Of a stretch of 64,000 bases of DNA, positions 36,005-45,444 are shown one piece after another. Both the position numbers and the translations under genes were made by a program. Positions within the stretch are counted from its first letter, which is position 1. Each line of letters begins with the position of its first letter. The notes under the pieces are model-generated. The model did not search any database, was not told where the DNA came from, and was given only the letters and a program-made list of their open reading frames with translations. The stretch is from Streptomyces katrae (GTDB taxonomy: Bacteria; Actinomycetota; Actinomycetes; Streptomycetales; Streptomycetaceae), in assembly GCF_000717655.1 (NCBI RefSeq), contig NZ_JNZY01000016.1, positions 1 to 64,000 on the forward strand, given 5' to 3'.

Positions 36005-37528
36005 ATGGAGGCCTCGCCCCCGACCCCGCCGATTCCGCTGGACCGGCTGCTGGCCGACGCCGAACTGGGACTGCGGCTGCTGGCCGGACCCGCCGAGGCC
36101 GAGGTGCACGGGGTGCACGCCTCCGAGATGGCGGATCCGTCGCCCTACCTGCTCGGCGGGGAGCTGCTGCTGACGGCGGGGGCGGAGACCGGTGCGGGCG
36201 GGGGCGCGGATGCCGGGGAGTACGTGGCCCGACTCGTGCGGGCCGGGGCGGCCGGGGTCGGCTTCGGGGTGACCCCGGTGCACGCGTCCGTGCCGCGGGC
36301 CCTGGCCGACGCCTGCGAGCGGCAGGGGCTGCCGCTGGTCGAAGTACCGCCGGGGACCCGTTTCACGGCGGTGGCCCGGGCGGTCTGGCGCCTGATGGCC
36401 GAGGCGCGCACCCGCGAGCTGCGCCGGGTCGCCGAAGCGCAGCAGGCCCTCGCCGCAGCGGCCGCCCGCCCCGACCCGGTGCCGGCGCTGCTGTCCCGCC
36501 TGGCGGCGAGCCTGGGCGGCTGGGCCGCCCTCCTGGCCCCGGCCGGTGCGGCAGCCGCGGGGTCGGGTCCTGCGGACGTCCCGGCGGAATCCGCAACCGC
36601 CGGGATCCCGGCGGGCGGCTCGCCCGGGCCCGACGCCGCGGGCGCCCCCGCCGGGACCGCCGGCGCCGGATCCGCCCCCGTCGGGGTCGTGCGGGCCGCG
36701 GGGACCGGGGTCGGGGAGGAGGCGCTCGGGGCGCTCGGGGTGCTCGCCCGGCGGGTGGGCGGCGGGACGGCGGCCACCGCCACCGATTCCGTCGGCGGAA
36801 TTCAGCTCGCCGTCTACGCCGTCGGCGGCGGCCGGGTGCTGGCACTCGCCACCCCGGCCCGGGCTGCGGGCGACCACACCATCGCCTCCATCGCCGCCGT
36901 CCTGCTGACCCTGCTCACCGCCGAACGGCCCACCGGGACCGAGGCCGCCGCACTCACCCGCCTGCTGCTCGGCGGTTCTCCCGCCGAGGCCCTCGGCCCC
37001 GGACCCTGGTACGCCGTCCAGGCCGTCGGCGGCGGGGATCCACAGGCCCTCGCCGCCGCGCTGGGCACCGTACTGCTCGAGCCGCACGAGGGCGGCGTAC
37101 GCCTGCTCACCGACCGGGAGCCCGCCGCGCAGCCCGGATGGCGGCTCGGGGTGAGCGCCCCCTCCGGACCCGAAGCCCTGACCAGGGCTGACGCGCAGGC
37201 CCGCCGGGCGCTGGAGCGTGCCGAGGCGGCCCGCACCTCGCTGGTCCGGCACACCGGGGCGGGGCTCCACGTCCTGGTGGACCCCGCCGAGGCCCGCGCC
37301 CACGCCGAGGCCCTGCTCGCCCCGCTGTCCCCGGCCCACCGGGAGACCCTGCGCACCTGGCTGGCGCACCACGGCAGCTGGGACCGGACGGCCGCGGCGC
37401 TCGGCGTCCACCGCAACACCGTCCGCCAGCGCATCGCCCGTGTCGCGGCCCTGCTGCGCAGCGACCTCGACGACCCGGACACCCGGATGGAGCTGTGGTT
37501 CGCGCTGACCCGGGACACCGGGGCGTGA
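36005..37528 (+). CDS. PucR-family transcriptional regulator
   Basis: This 507-residue regulator has an N-terminal PucR sensor domain (LLGGELLLTAG, ACERQGLPLVEVPPGTRF) and an Ala/Pro/Gly-rich low-complexity middle (about residues 178-220). The C-terminal helix-turn-helix is LRTWLAHHGSWDRTAAALGV followed by HRNTVRQRIARVAALL, the PucR HTH_30 type. The ATG at 36005 starts just before the conserved domain. It probably activates the divergent ureohydrolase operon in response to a nitrogen compound. Confidence 0.88.
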   Translation: MEASPPTPPIPLDRLLADAELGLRLLAGPAEAEVHGVHASEMADPSPYLLGGELLLTAGAETGAGGGADAGEYVARLVRAGAAGVGFGVTPVHASVPRALADACERQGLPLVEVPPGTRFTAVARAVWRLMAEARTRELRRVAEAQQALAAAAARPDPVPALLSRLAASLGGWAALLAPAGAAAAGSGPADVPAESATAGIPAGGSPGPDAAGAPAGTAGAGSAPVGVVRAAGTGVGEEALGALGVLARRVGGGTAATATDSVGGIQLAVYAVGGGRVLALATPARAAGDHTIASIAAVLLTLLTAERPTGTEAAALTRLLLGGSPAEALGPGPWYAVQAVGGGDPQALAAALGTVLLEPHEGGVRLLTDREPAAQPGWRLGVSAPSGPEALTRADAQARRALERAEAARTSLVRHTGAGLHVLVDPAEARAHAEALLAPLSPAHRETLRTWLAHHGSWDRTAAALGVHRNTVRQRIARVAALLRSDLDDPDTRMELWFALTRDTGA

Positions 37529-37550
37529 GGGGGAACCCCGGGGGCGGCTG

Positions 37551-37581
37551 CGCCGTACGGATGGACTCGGGCCGTACGGCG
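37551..37581 (+). terminator. Hairpin after the PucR gene
   Basis: CGCCGTACGG at 37551-37560 pairs perfectly with CCGTACGGCG at 37572-37581 around an 11-nt loop, 22 bp after the stop. Confidence 0.7.
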
Positions 37582-37659
37582 GCGGGTGCAGTGCCTCCCG
37601 GCGCGCGGCCGCCTACGTTCGCACTGTTCCCCCCACCCCCTCATCGAAAGGCACTACTC

Positions 37660-37983
37660 GTGCGATCGATCCGCCTCGCCCTGACCGCTCTCGCCGCCGG
37701 CGGCATCATCCTGGCCGGTGCGTCCGCCGCCTCCGCCGACGACAACTTCGTCGTGTACGCGCCGATCGACAACACGTACTCGATCGTCTTCGGCGACCTG
37801 ACCCAGGTGGCCGGCGACGACGTGTTCAACGCCGGGCGCGACAACACGGTCGGCTCCCACAACGGCGCGGCACCGGCCGGCGACATCGGCATGGCCTCCC
37901 TGCCCGGGACCCAGGTCCTGAGCAACGAGTCCCTGATGCAGGGTGCCGCCGGCCAGTGGACCGGCAGCGTCCTCGGCAAGTAG
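37660..37983 (+). CDS. Small secreted protein
   Basis: This 107-residue exported protein is of unknown function. Residues 1-26 form a signal peptide (IRLALTALAAGGIILAGASA, cleavage near SAD). The mature part is acidic, lacks cysteine, and contains NTYSIVFGDLTQVAGDDVFN, suggesting a small beta-rich fold. The GTG follows AAAGG at 10 bp. It is flanked by its own hairpins, so it is monocistronic. It is not a chaplin or rodlin by motif. Confidence 0.75.
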   Translation: MRSIRLALTALAAGGIILAGASAASADDNFVVYAPIDNTYSIVFGDLTQVAGDDVFNAGRDNTVGSHNGAAPAGDIGMASLPGTQVLSNESLMQGAAGQWTGSVLGK

Positions 37984-37997
37984 GCCTGAACGCCGGG

Positions 37998-38031
37998 TGT
38001 CCGGCGGCCCGTGCCACAAGGCCGCCGGACA
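37998..38031 (+). terminator. Hairpin after the small secreted gene
   Basis: TGTCCGGCGGCC at 37998-38009 pairs perfectly with GGCCGCCGGACA at 38020-38031 around a 10-nt loop. Confidence 0.8.
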
Positions 38032-38092
38032 TCACACCCGCTACGCCTCCGCGACTCTGGACAGCCCGCCCAACCCACGGGTAACTTAATGG

Positions 38093-38110
38093 TCTGAGCA
38101 AGCGCTTAGA
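38093..38110. promoter_or_regulatory. Operator-like palindrome before the acyl-CoA dehydrogenase
   Basis: TCTGAGC-aagc-GCTTAGA has one mismatch between arms and lies 45 bp before the gene start. Its AGCGCT core resembles sites of TetR-type acyl-CoA regulators. The cognate regulator is unknown. Confidence 0.4.
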
Positions 38111-38154
38111 CACGGCGCGACAGCGCGACGGGCGACAGGATCGAGGAGGCGGCT

Positions 38155-39312
<1,158 letters not shown>

Positions 39313-39347
39313 GGGCCCTTCGGGACAAGGGACTTGCCCTTCCCCTC

Positions 39348-40226
39348 ATGAACGAGGCACTGACGACCCTCCTCGATCTGCTCGACCTCGAGCAGATCGA
39401 GGAGAACATCTTCCGCGGTACCAGCCGACCTTCGCTGGTACCGCGCGTCTTCGGCGGCCAGGTCGCGGCCCAGGCCCTGGTCGCGGCCGGCCGGACCGTG
39501 CCCGAGGACCGCACCGCGCACTCGCTGCACTCGTACTTCCTGCGCGCAGGGGACCCGGGCGCGCCGATCGTGTACGCGGTCGACCGGATCCGCGACGGGC
39601 GCTCCTTCACCACCCGCCGGGTCGTCGCCGTCCAGCACGGCCAGCCGGTCTTCCACCTCTCCGCGTCCTTCCAGACGTACGAGGAGGGCCTCGACCACCA
39701 GGTCGCGATGCCGGACGCGCCCGATCCGGAGACCCTGCCCACGGCCGCCGAGTCCCTGCCCGCGTACCGGGAGATCTTCCGCGACCCGGGCACGGTGGAG
39801 CGGCTGGTCGAGGCGCGCGGAGCGGTGGACCTGCGGTACGCGACGGTCCCGCCCTGGGGCAGCGTCGGCGTGCCGGTCGAACCGCGCTCGCAGGTGTGGT
39901 TCCGTACGGCCGGCAAGCTGGAGAGCGACGACGCGCTCCTTCACACGTGCCTCGCCACGTACGTCTCGGACATGACCCTGCTCGACTCGGTGCTGCTCGC
40001 GCACGGCCGGGGCGGCTGGGCGGTCGGCGACGTGGTGGGCGCCTCGCTGGACCACGCGATGTGGTTCCACCGGCCGTTCCGCGCCGATGAGTGGCTGCTG
40101 TACGACCAGGAGTCCCCGTCGGCGGCCGCCGGGCGCGGCCTCGGGCAGGCCCGGATCTGGACGCAGGACGGGCGGCTCGCCGTGACCGTCATCCAGGAGG
40201 GCGTGGTGCGCGTCCCGCGCGCCTGA
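39348..40226 (+). CDS. tesB: TesB-family acyl-CoA thioesterase II
   Basis: This 292-residue double-hotdog thioesterase hydrolyses acyl-CoA to acid and CoA. RVFGGQVAAQALVAAGRTV and SLHSYFLRAGDP mark the first hotdog. ASLDHAMWFHRPFRADEWLL and GRGLGQARIWTQDGRLAVTV mark the second and contain the Asp and Gln of the usual Asp-Thr/Ser-Gln triad. The ATG at 39348 gives the family N-terminus. It likely forms an operon with the acyl-CoA dehydrogenase. Confidence 0.92.
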   Translation: MNEALTTLLDLLDLEQIEENIFRGTSRPSLVPRVFGGQVAAQALVAAGRTVPEDRTAHSLHSYFLRAGDPGAPIVYAVDRIRDGRSFTTRRVVAVQHGQPVFHLSASFQTYEEGLDHQVAMPDAPDPETLPTAAESLPAYREIFRDPGTVERLVEARGAVDLRYATVPPWGSVGVPVEPRSQVWFRTAGKLESDDALLHTCLATYVSDMTLLDSVLLAHGRGGWAVGDVVGASLDHAMWFHRPFRADEWLLYDQESPSAAAGRGLGQARIWTQDGRLAVTVIQEGVVRVPRA

Positions 40227-40309
40227 CCTCGGAGCTCCGCGGGCCGGGCACCGCGTGGGCTCGGCCACAGTGCGGAACTGACCGGACGGGCAGGGCGTCG
40301 ACTGCAAAC

Positions 40310-40810
40310 ATGATCGTTCTCCTGTTCGCCTTCACCCTGATCTCCCCGTTCGTGGGCGTCCTGGTCCTCGGCCGGCTCGCCGTCCACGCGGTGGTCACGG
40401 TCCGGCGGCGCTCCGCCCCGGAGCCGCTCGGTGCGGGCACCTTCCTGCTGGCCGCCCTCCTCGCGCTGTGCGCCGCGGGTTCGGTCTACATCTGGGGCGT
40501 GTCGTACGGCGTCTACGTCCTCGATCCCGACGAGGTGTGCGGGTACGCCCAGTGGGGCGAGCACGAAAAGACGGTCGTCTGGGAATCTTCGCTCCCGCTC
40601 TCCGTCCACTGCGCCGACCACCCCGGGGATCCGGGTGGGCGGCAGCTGATCCCGGACTGGGTGAACCCGGCCTTCATGGCCGCCGCCGCAACCGCTGCGG
40701 CCTGCGCGTTCGCGGCGCCGTTCGCGGCCCTGCGGCGGCGCAAGGTGCTCGGGGGCCGGACGACACCTCCCGGGCCTGAGCCGGCTGTCAGTTCTCCGGG
40801 CGGGCCTTGA
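40310..40810 (+). CDS. Putative membrane protein
   Basis: This 166-residue protein has three predicted helices: LLFAFTLISPFVGVLVLG, TFLLAALLALCAAGSVYIWG and AFMAAAATAAACAFAAPFAA. A loop with two cysteines (EVCGYAQWGEHEK, SVHCADHPG) sits between helices 2 and 3, probably outside. Function is unknown. Its last 23 bp overlap the convergent MarR gene. Confidence 0.65.
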   Translation: MIVLLFAFTLISPFVGVLVLGRLAVHAVVTVRRRSAPEPLGAGTFLLAALLALCAAGSVYIWGVSYGVYVLDPDEVCGYAQWGEHEKTVVWESSLPLSVHCADHPGDPGGRQLIPDWVNPAFMAAAATAAACAFAAPFAALRRRKVLGGRTTPPGPEPAVSSPGGP

Positions 40811-41249
40811 GTTTGGCCCAGATCGCCTCCAGCGCGGCTATGTCCGCATCGTCGAGGCGGTCGTCGAAGACCTCGGCGAGGGCCTCGCGGCGGGTGGCGT
40901 CGGCCTCCGCGAAGGCGCGGCGGCCCGCCTCGGTCAGGGCGATCCCCACGGACCGGGCGTCCGTCGGGGAGGGGACCCGTTCGACCAGGCCGCGGGCCCG
41001 GAGGGAATCGGCGACGCGGGAGACCTGGCTGCGGCTGAGCAGGGTCCTGGCACCCAGCTCGGAGGGCGCGACCGGCTCCTGCTGGACGCTCAGCCAGAGC
41101 ATGACCTCGAACCACGACAACGGCAGGTCGTGGCGGCGCGTGAGCACCTGGTCGACCCGGGCGGTGAGGGTGGTTCCGGCCCAGACCAGTCCGTAGAAGG
41201 CGTGGTCGCGGGGGGTGAGGCCGTCCAAGTTGAGCTGCGTGTGCGCCAT
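40788..41249 (-). CDS. MarR-family regulator
   Basis: This 153-residue dimeric winged-helix regulator has LSWFEVMLWLSVQQEPVAPS, then ELGARTLLSRSQVSRVADSL with the recognition helix, and RVPSPTDARSVGIALTEAGR as the wing. It diverges from an SDR gene, with two GTGCAC-centred palindromes in the 77-bp interval. It probably represses both genes and responds to a small lipophilic or phenolic ligand. Confidence 0.9.
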   Translation of the reverse strand: MAHTQLNLDGLTPRDHAFYGLVWAGTTLTARVDQVLTRRHDLPLSWFEVMLWLSVQQEPVAPSELGARTLLSRSQVSRVADSLRARGLVERVPSPTDARSVGIALTEAGRRAFAEADATRREALAEVFDDRLDDADIAALEAIWAKLKARPEN

Positions 41250-41267
41250 GGGGAGAGGATACCTGGT

Positions 41268-41310
41268 TGCGTGCACACGCACACAAGGTTAATGTGTGTG
41301 TGCACGCACA
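41268..41310. promoter_or_regulatory. Two MarR operator-like boxes
   Basis: TGCGTGCACACGCA (41268-41281) is a palindrome of TGCGTG and CACGCA arms. TGTGTGTGCACGCACA (41295-41310) is a near-palindrome centred on GTGCAC. Both lie between the MarR and SDR starts. Confidence 0.7.
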
Positions 41311-41326
41311 AATCTAAGGAGCCCTC

Positions 41327-42187
41327 GTGAGCACCAAGACCACCGCCAAGACCGTCCTCATCACCGGCACCTCCTCCGGGATCGGCCTGGCCGCCGCGGT
41401 CGCCGCCGCCCGGGCGGGCTGGCACGCCGTCGCCACCATGCGGGACACCACCCGCGCCGACGCCCTGCAGAAGGCCGCCGCCGAGGCGGGCGTCTCGGAC
41501 CTGGTCCAGGTCAAGCGGCTCGACGTGACCCACGCGGACTCCGTGGCGGCGTGCGTGGCCGAGGTCGTCGCCGAGCACGGCCACCTCGACGCCGTCGTCA
41601 ACAACGCGGGCGCCGGCTTCGTCGGCACCATCGAGCAGCACAGCATGGAGCAGCTGCGGTCCGTCATGGAGGTCAACTTCTTCGGCGTCGCCGAGCTCAC
41701 CCGGGCCGCGCTGCCCCACCTGCGCGCCTCGGGGGGCCGGGTCATCACCGTGACGAGCGTCGGCGGCGTCGTCGGCCAGCCGTTCAACGAGTCTTACTGC
41801 GCGGCCAAGTTCGCCGTCGAGGGCTTCATGGAGTCCCTCGCCCCGGTCGCCGCGTCCGCGGGCGTCCAGGTGGCCGTCGTCGAACCGGGCGCCGTCGCCA
41901 GCGAGTTCGTGAACAACGTCGGGCTCGACATCCCGGCGCTCCTCACCCAGGCGGGTCCGTACGCCCCGGCGCTCCAGGGCTACATCAACCACGCCCTGCG
42001 GTCCTTCGGCAGCGACACCGCGCAGACCTCCGAGCAGGCGGCGGCGCCGGTCATCGAGGCGCTGACCGCCGAGAAGATGCCGTTCCGGATCCAGACCTCC
42101 GACTGGGCCCGCGACTTCGTGGGCATGAAGCTCGCCGACCTCGACGGCTCGGCCGTCCAGACCGAGATGACCGGCTGGCTCGGCTGA
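41327..42187 (+). CDS. Short-chain dehydrogenase/reductase
   Basis: This 286-residue classical SDR has LITGTSSGIGLAAAVAAARA (NAD(P)-binding TGxxxGIG), NNAGAGF, and SYCAAKFAVEGF with the catalytic Tyr and Lys. The residue after the second strand (TMRDTT) favours NADP. The substrate is unknown, perhaps the ligand of the divergent MarR regulator. The GTG is preceded by AAGGA. Confidence 0.9.
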   Translation: MSTKTTAKTVLITGTSSGIGLAAAVAAARAGWHAVATMRDTTRADALQKAAAEAGVSDLVQVKRLDVTHADSVAACVAEVVAEHGHLDAVVNNAGAGFVGTIEQHSMEQLRSVMEVNFFGVAELTRAALPHLRASGGRVITVTSVGGVVGQPFNESYCAAKFAVEGFMESLAPVAASAGVQVAVVEPGAVASEFVNNVGLDIPALLTQAGPYAPALQGYINHALRSFGSDTAQTSEQAAAPVIEALTAEKMPFRIQTSDWARDFVGMKLADLDGSAVQTEMTGWLG

Positions 42188-42221
42188 GCGGTCTCGGTCC
42201 GTCCCTTCCGGGCCGCAAACG

Positions 42222-42250
42222 CCGGCGGGGCCGGAACGGGGCCCCGCCGG
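42222..42250. terminator. Hairpin after the SDR gene, possible repeat derivative (copy D)
   Basis: CCGGCGGGGCC at 42222-42232 pairs with GGCCCCGCCGG at 42240-42250 around a 7-nt loop, between convergent genes. The sequence CAAACGCCGGCGGGGC leading into it resembles the right arm of the palindromic repeat found in iolB and the carboxylase gene. Confidence 0.75.
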
Positions 42251-42255
42251 GCCGG

Positions 42256-43077
42256 CTAGAGCAGGCCGGCCGCCGACAGCAGGTACGCCACCATCGGGTC
42301 GTAGAAGCGCGGGTCGCGGACGTGGTCGTCGAGCGGCACCGCCACCTCGAGGGTGCCCTCCGCCTCGCCGATGAACAGCGCGGGGTCGTTGCAGTCCGCG
42401 TAGCCCACCGCGTCCAGCCCGCGCTGCGCCGCGCACCCCGCCCAGCCGTGGTCGGCGACGACCAGGTCCGGCTGGGGGCGGCCCGCCGCCGTCAGGCCGT
42501 CCAGGATCGCGGCCATCGGCTCCGGGGAGTGGGTGTGCCACAGCGTGGCGCCCCGCTCCAGGACGGCGACGTCCGCGAACTGCCACACCGAGCCCTCGTC
42601 CGCGACCAGGCCGGGCGGGATCACCACGATCTCGCAGCCCGCGGCGCGCAGCGCGGCCGCCGTCGCCCGGTGGACGTCCAGCAGGCCGCCCGGGTGCCCC
42701 GTGGCCAGCAGGACGCTCTGCCGGTCCAGCGCCGCCTTCCGCAGCCGCGCCGCCATCCGGTCCAGGCCGGACACCGTCAGCTCCGGGTCGATCGTGTCCT
42801 GGCCGAAGCGGTACGCGGCGTCGTCGACGACGCCGACCCGCTCCGCCATCACGGCGAGCACGTCCTGCTCGTCCGCCCAGCGGTCGCCCAGCTCCAGGCC
42901 CAGCCAGTAGTGCCGGTCGCCGTTGGCGAGCTTGCGGTAGTGCGACAGGTTGTTCTCACGGGGCGTGGCGACCTGGCCCGCGATCCGGGTGCGGACCAGG
43001 TGGTCGACGAGTTCGGTGCGGCTCGGCGGTTCAACTGACAAGGCGGGCGTCTCTATCGGCTTCGGCATGCGGCCCAT
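42256..43077 (-). CDS. Conserved actinobacterial protein, possible phosphatase
   Basis: This 273-residue cytoplasmic protein is well conserved in Streptomyces as I recall. TRIAGQVATPRENNLSHYRK opens the main domain, and LLATGHPGGLLDVHRATAAA and VVADHGWAGCAAQRGLDAVG form a Rossmann-like core. Relatives are often labelled phosphatase without experimental support, and no standard phosphatase signature is visible. The start is ATG at 43077 or 43068. It shares orientation with the TetR gene upstream. Confidence 0.7.
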   Translation of the reverse strand: MGRMPKPIETPALSVEPPSRTELVDHLVRTRIAGQVATPRENNLSHYRKLANGDRHYWLGLELGDRWADEQDVLAVMAERVGVVDDAAYRFGQDTIDPELTVSGLDRMAARLRKAALDRQSVLLATGHPGGLLDVHRATAAALRAAGCEIVVIPPGLVADEGSVWQFADVAVLERGATLWHTHSPEPMAAILDGLTAAGRPQPDLVVADHGWAGCAAQRGLDAVGYADCNDPALFIGEAEGTLEVAVPLDDHVRDPRFYDPMVAYLLSAAGLL

Positions 43078-43133
43078 TCTGCCGCCGCCGGGCCCCGGTC
43101 GCCGGTTCCATTCCGACCAGCGGGCGCGTCGCT

Positions 43134-43712
43134 TCACCCCGACAGCGCCCCGAACGCCCCGTGCGCCAGGCGCCGCAGCAGCGATTCCGTCGCCTCCCGG
43201 CCGAGCGCCGCCAGGTGCGGGGTGGAGTTGAGCAGGCCGAAGACGGCGTGGACGGACACCCGGACCTCCGCCTCGCCGACCTCCGGGTGCAGTTCCCGTA
43301 CGACCTCCACCCAAAGCTCGACGTACTTGCGCTGCAGCTGCCGGACGAGCTTGCGGTCGGTCTCCCGCAGCCGGTCCAGCTCCCGGTCGTGCAGGGTGAT
43401 CAGCGCCCGGTCGTCGAGGGCGAAGTCGATGTGGCCGTCGATGAGGGAGGCCAGTACACCGTCCGGGTCGCCCGCGGCCTCGGCCACGCGGTGGCGTCCG
43501 CCGGTCAGCAGCCGCTCGCTGATCCCGACGAGCAGCTCGGCGAGCATGGCGTCCTTGCCCGCGAAATGGCGGTACAGGCCGGGACCGCTGATGCCGACCG
43601 CGGCCCCTATCTCGTCCACGCCGACGCCGTGGAACCCGCGCTCGGCGAAGAGGCGGGCGGCCTCACTGAGGATCTGCTCGCGACGGGTCGGGGCGGCCGC
43701 TCTGGTGCTCAT
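43134..43712 (-). CDS. TetR-family repressor of the leucine-degradation operon
   Basis: This 192-residue repressor has an N-terminal helix-turn-helix (ARLFAERGFHGVGVDEIGAA, then VGISGPGLYRHFAGKDAMLA) and a helical ligand domain of the actinobacterial acyl-CoA-responsive type. It diverges from the methylcrotonyl-CoA carboxylase operon across 99 bp that contain two near-identical 16-bp boxes. It most likely represses that operon and itself and is released by an acyl-CoA intermediate. This is inferred from position. Confidence 0.88.
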   Translation of the reverse strand: MSTRAAAPTRREQILSEAARLFAERGFHGVGVDEIGAAVGISGPGLYRHFAGKDAMLAELLVGISERLLTGGRHRVAEAAGDPDGVLASLIDGHIDFALDDRALITLHDRELDRLRETDRKLVRQLQRKYVELWVEVVRELHPEVGEAEVRVSVHAVFGLLNSTPHLAALGREATESLLRRLAHGAFGALSG

Positions 43713-43735
43713 GGGAGTCCATTCTAGACAGGGCC

Positions 43736-43782
43736 GTTAGCGCTCGTTAACCTAGGCGGTACATGCGTTAACGCTCATTAAC
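43736..43782. promoter_or_regulatory. Two 16-bp TetR operators
   Basis: GTTAGCGCTCGTTAAC (43736-43751) and GTTAACGCTCATTAAC (43767-43782) differ at two positions and are each imperfect palindromes. Their centres are 31 bp apart, about three helical turns. They lie between the TetR gene and the carboxylase operon. Confidence 0.82.
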
Positions 43783-43811
43783 AGCGTGCACCGAGCAAGG
43801 GAGCTCGACCG

Positions 43812-45428
43812 ATGCAGCAGGCACCAGTGCTGACGAGCGCCGCGGACCCGGCGTCCGAGGCCTGGCGGACCAACGAGGCCGCCCACCGCGAGCTCGCCGA
43901 GGGGTTGCGGGCCCGGCTCGAAGCGGCCCGGCTCGGCGGCGGTGAGAAGGCCCGCGCCCGCCACACCGCCCGCGGGAAACTGCTCCCCCGCGACCGCGTG
44001 GACACCCTCCTGGACCCCGGGTCCCCCTTCCTGGAGCTGGCCCCGCTGGCCGCCGAGGGCATGTACGGGGGCGCCGCCCCGGCCGCCGGGGTCATCGCGG
44101 GCATCGGCCGGGTCAGCGGCCGCGAGTGCGTGATCGTCGCGAACGACGCCACCGTCAAGGGCGGCACGTACTACCCCATGACCGTGAAGAAGCACCTCCG
44201 CGCCCAGGAGGTGGCCCTGGAGAATCGTCTCCCCTGCCTCTACCTGGTCGACTCGGGCGGCGCCTTCCTCCCCATGCAGGACGAGGTCTTCCCCGACCGG
44301 GAGCACTTCGGCCGCATCTTCTACAACCAGGCGCGCATGTCCGGCGCCGGCATCCCGCAGATCGCCGCCGTCCTCGGCTCCTGCACGGCGGGCGGCGCGT
44401 ACGTCCCGGCGATGAGCGACGAGGCCGTCATCGTCCGCGGCCAGGGCACGATCTTCCTCGGCGGCCCGCCGCTGGTGAAGGCCGCCACCGGTGAGGTCGT
44501 CACGGCCGAGGAGCTCGGCGGCGGCGAGGTCCACTCCCGGACCTCGGGCGTCACCGACCACCTCGCGGAGGACGACGCGCACGCGCTGCGGATCGTACGG
44601 AACATCGTGGCGACCCTGCCCGAGCGCGGGGCCCTGCCCTGGTCGGTCGAGGCCCCGGAAGAGCCGAAGGTGGACCCGTACGGGCTGTACGGCGCGGTCC
44701 CGGTCGACTCGCGCACCCCGTACGACGCCCGCGAGATCATCGCCCGGATCGTGGACGGCTCCCGCTTCCAGGAGTTCAAGTCCGAGTTCGGGCAGACGCT
44801 GGTCACCGGCTTCGCCCGGATCCACGGCCACCCGGTCGGGATCGTCGCCAACAACGGCATCCTCTTCTCCGAGTCGGCCCAGAAGGGCGCTCACTTCATC
44901 GAGCTGTGCGACCAGCGCGGGATCCCGCTCCTCTTCCTCCAGAACATCTCGGGCTTCATGGTCGGCCGCGACTACGAGGCCGGCGGCATCGCCAAGCACG
45001 GCGCCAAGATGGTCACGGCCGTGGCCTGCACGCGGGTCCCGAAGCTGACCGTGGTCGTCGGCGGCTCGTACGGCGCGGGCAACTACTCGATGTGCGGGCG
45101 GGCGTACTCGCCGCGGTTCCTGTGGATGTGGCCCAACGCCAAGATCTCCGTGATGGGCGGCGAACAGGCCGCGTCCGTGCTCGCCACGGTCAAGCGGGAC
45201 CAGATCGAGGGCGCCGGCCAGGAATGGCCGCTCGAGGACGAGGAGGCCTTCAAGGCCCCGGTCCGCGCGCAGTACGAGGAACAGGGCAACGCCTATTACG
45301 CCACCGCGCGGCTGTGGGACGACGGGGTCATCGACCCGATGGAGACCCGGCAGGTGCTGGGACTGGCCCTGACCGCGTGCGCGAACGCCCCCTTGGGCGA
45401 CTCGGGCTTCGGCATCTTCCGTATGTGA
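43812..45428 (+). CDS. Methylcrotonyl-CoA carboxylase beta subunit
   Basis: This 538-residue carboxyltransferase transfers CO2 from carboxybiotin to 3-methylcrotonyl-CoA in leucine degradation. [20 protein letters not shown] and [19 protein letters not shown] in the N-half, and [20 protein letters not shown] and [15 protein letters not shown] in the C-half, are typical of MCC-beta. Operon context (HMG-CoA lyase, isovaleryl-CoA dehydrogenase-like gene) supports methylcrotonyl-CoA over propionyl-CoA. It begins 30 bp after the second TetR box. Confidence 0.92.
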   Translation: MQQAPVLTSAADPASEAWRTNEAAHRELAEGLRARLEAARLGGGEKARARHTARGKLLPRDRVDTLLDPGSPFLELAPLAAEGMYGGAAPAAGVIAGIGRVSGRECVIVANDATVKGGTYYPMTVKKHLRAQEVALENRLPCLYLVDSGGAFLPMQDEVFPDREHFGRIFYNQARMSGAGIPQIAAVLGSCTAGGAYVPAMSDEAVIVRGQGTIFLGGPPLVKAATGEVVTAEELGGGEVHSRTSGVTDHLAEDDAHALRIVRNIVATLPERGALPWSVEAPEEPKVDPYGLYGAVPVDSRTPYDAREIIARIVDGSRFQEFKSEFGQTLVTGFARIHGHPVGIVANNGILFSESAQKGAHFIELCDQRGIPLLFLQNISGFMVGRDYEAGGIAKHGAKMVTAVACTRVPKLTVVVGGSYGAGNYSMCGRAYSPRFLWMWPNAKISVMGGEQAASVLATVKRDQIEGAGQEWPLEDEEAFKAPVRAQYEEQGNAYYATARLWDDGVIDPMETRQVLGLALTACANAPLGDSGFGIFRM

Positions 45429-45444
45429 CGTGAGGACCTCACTG

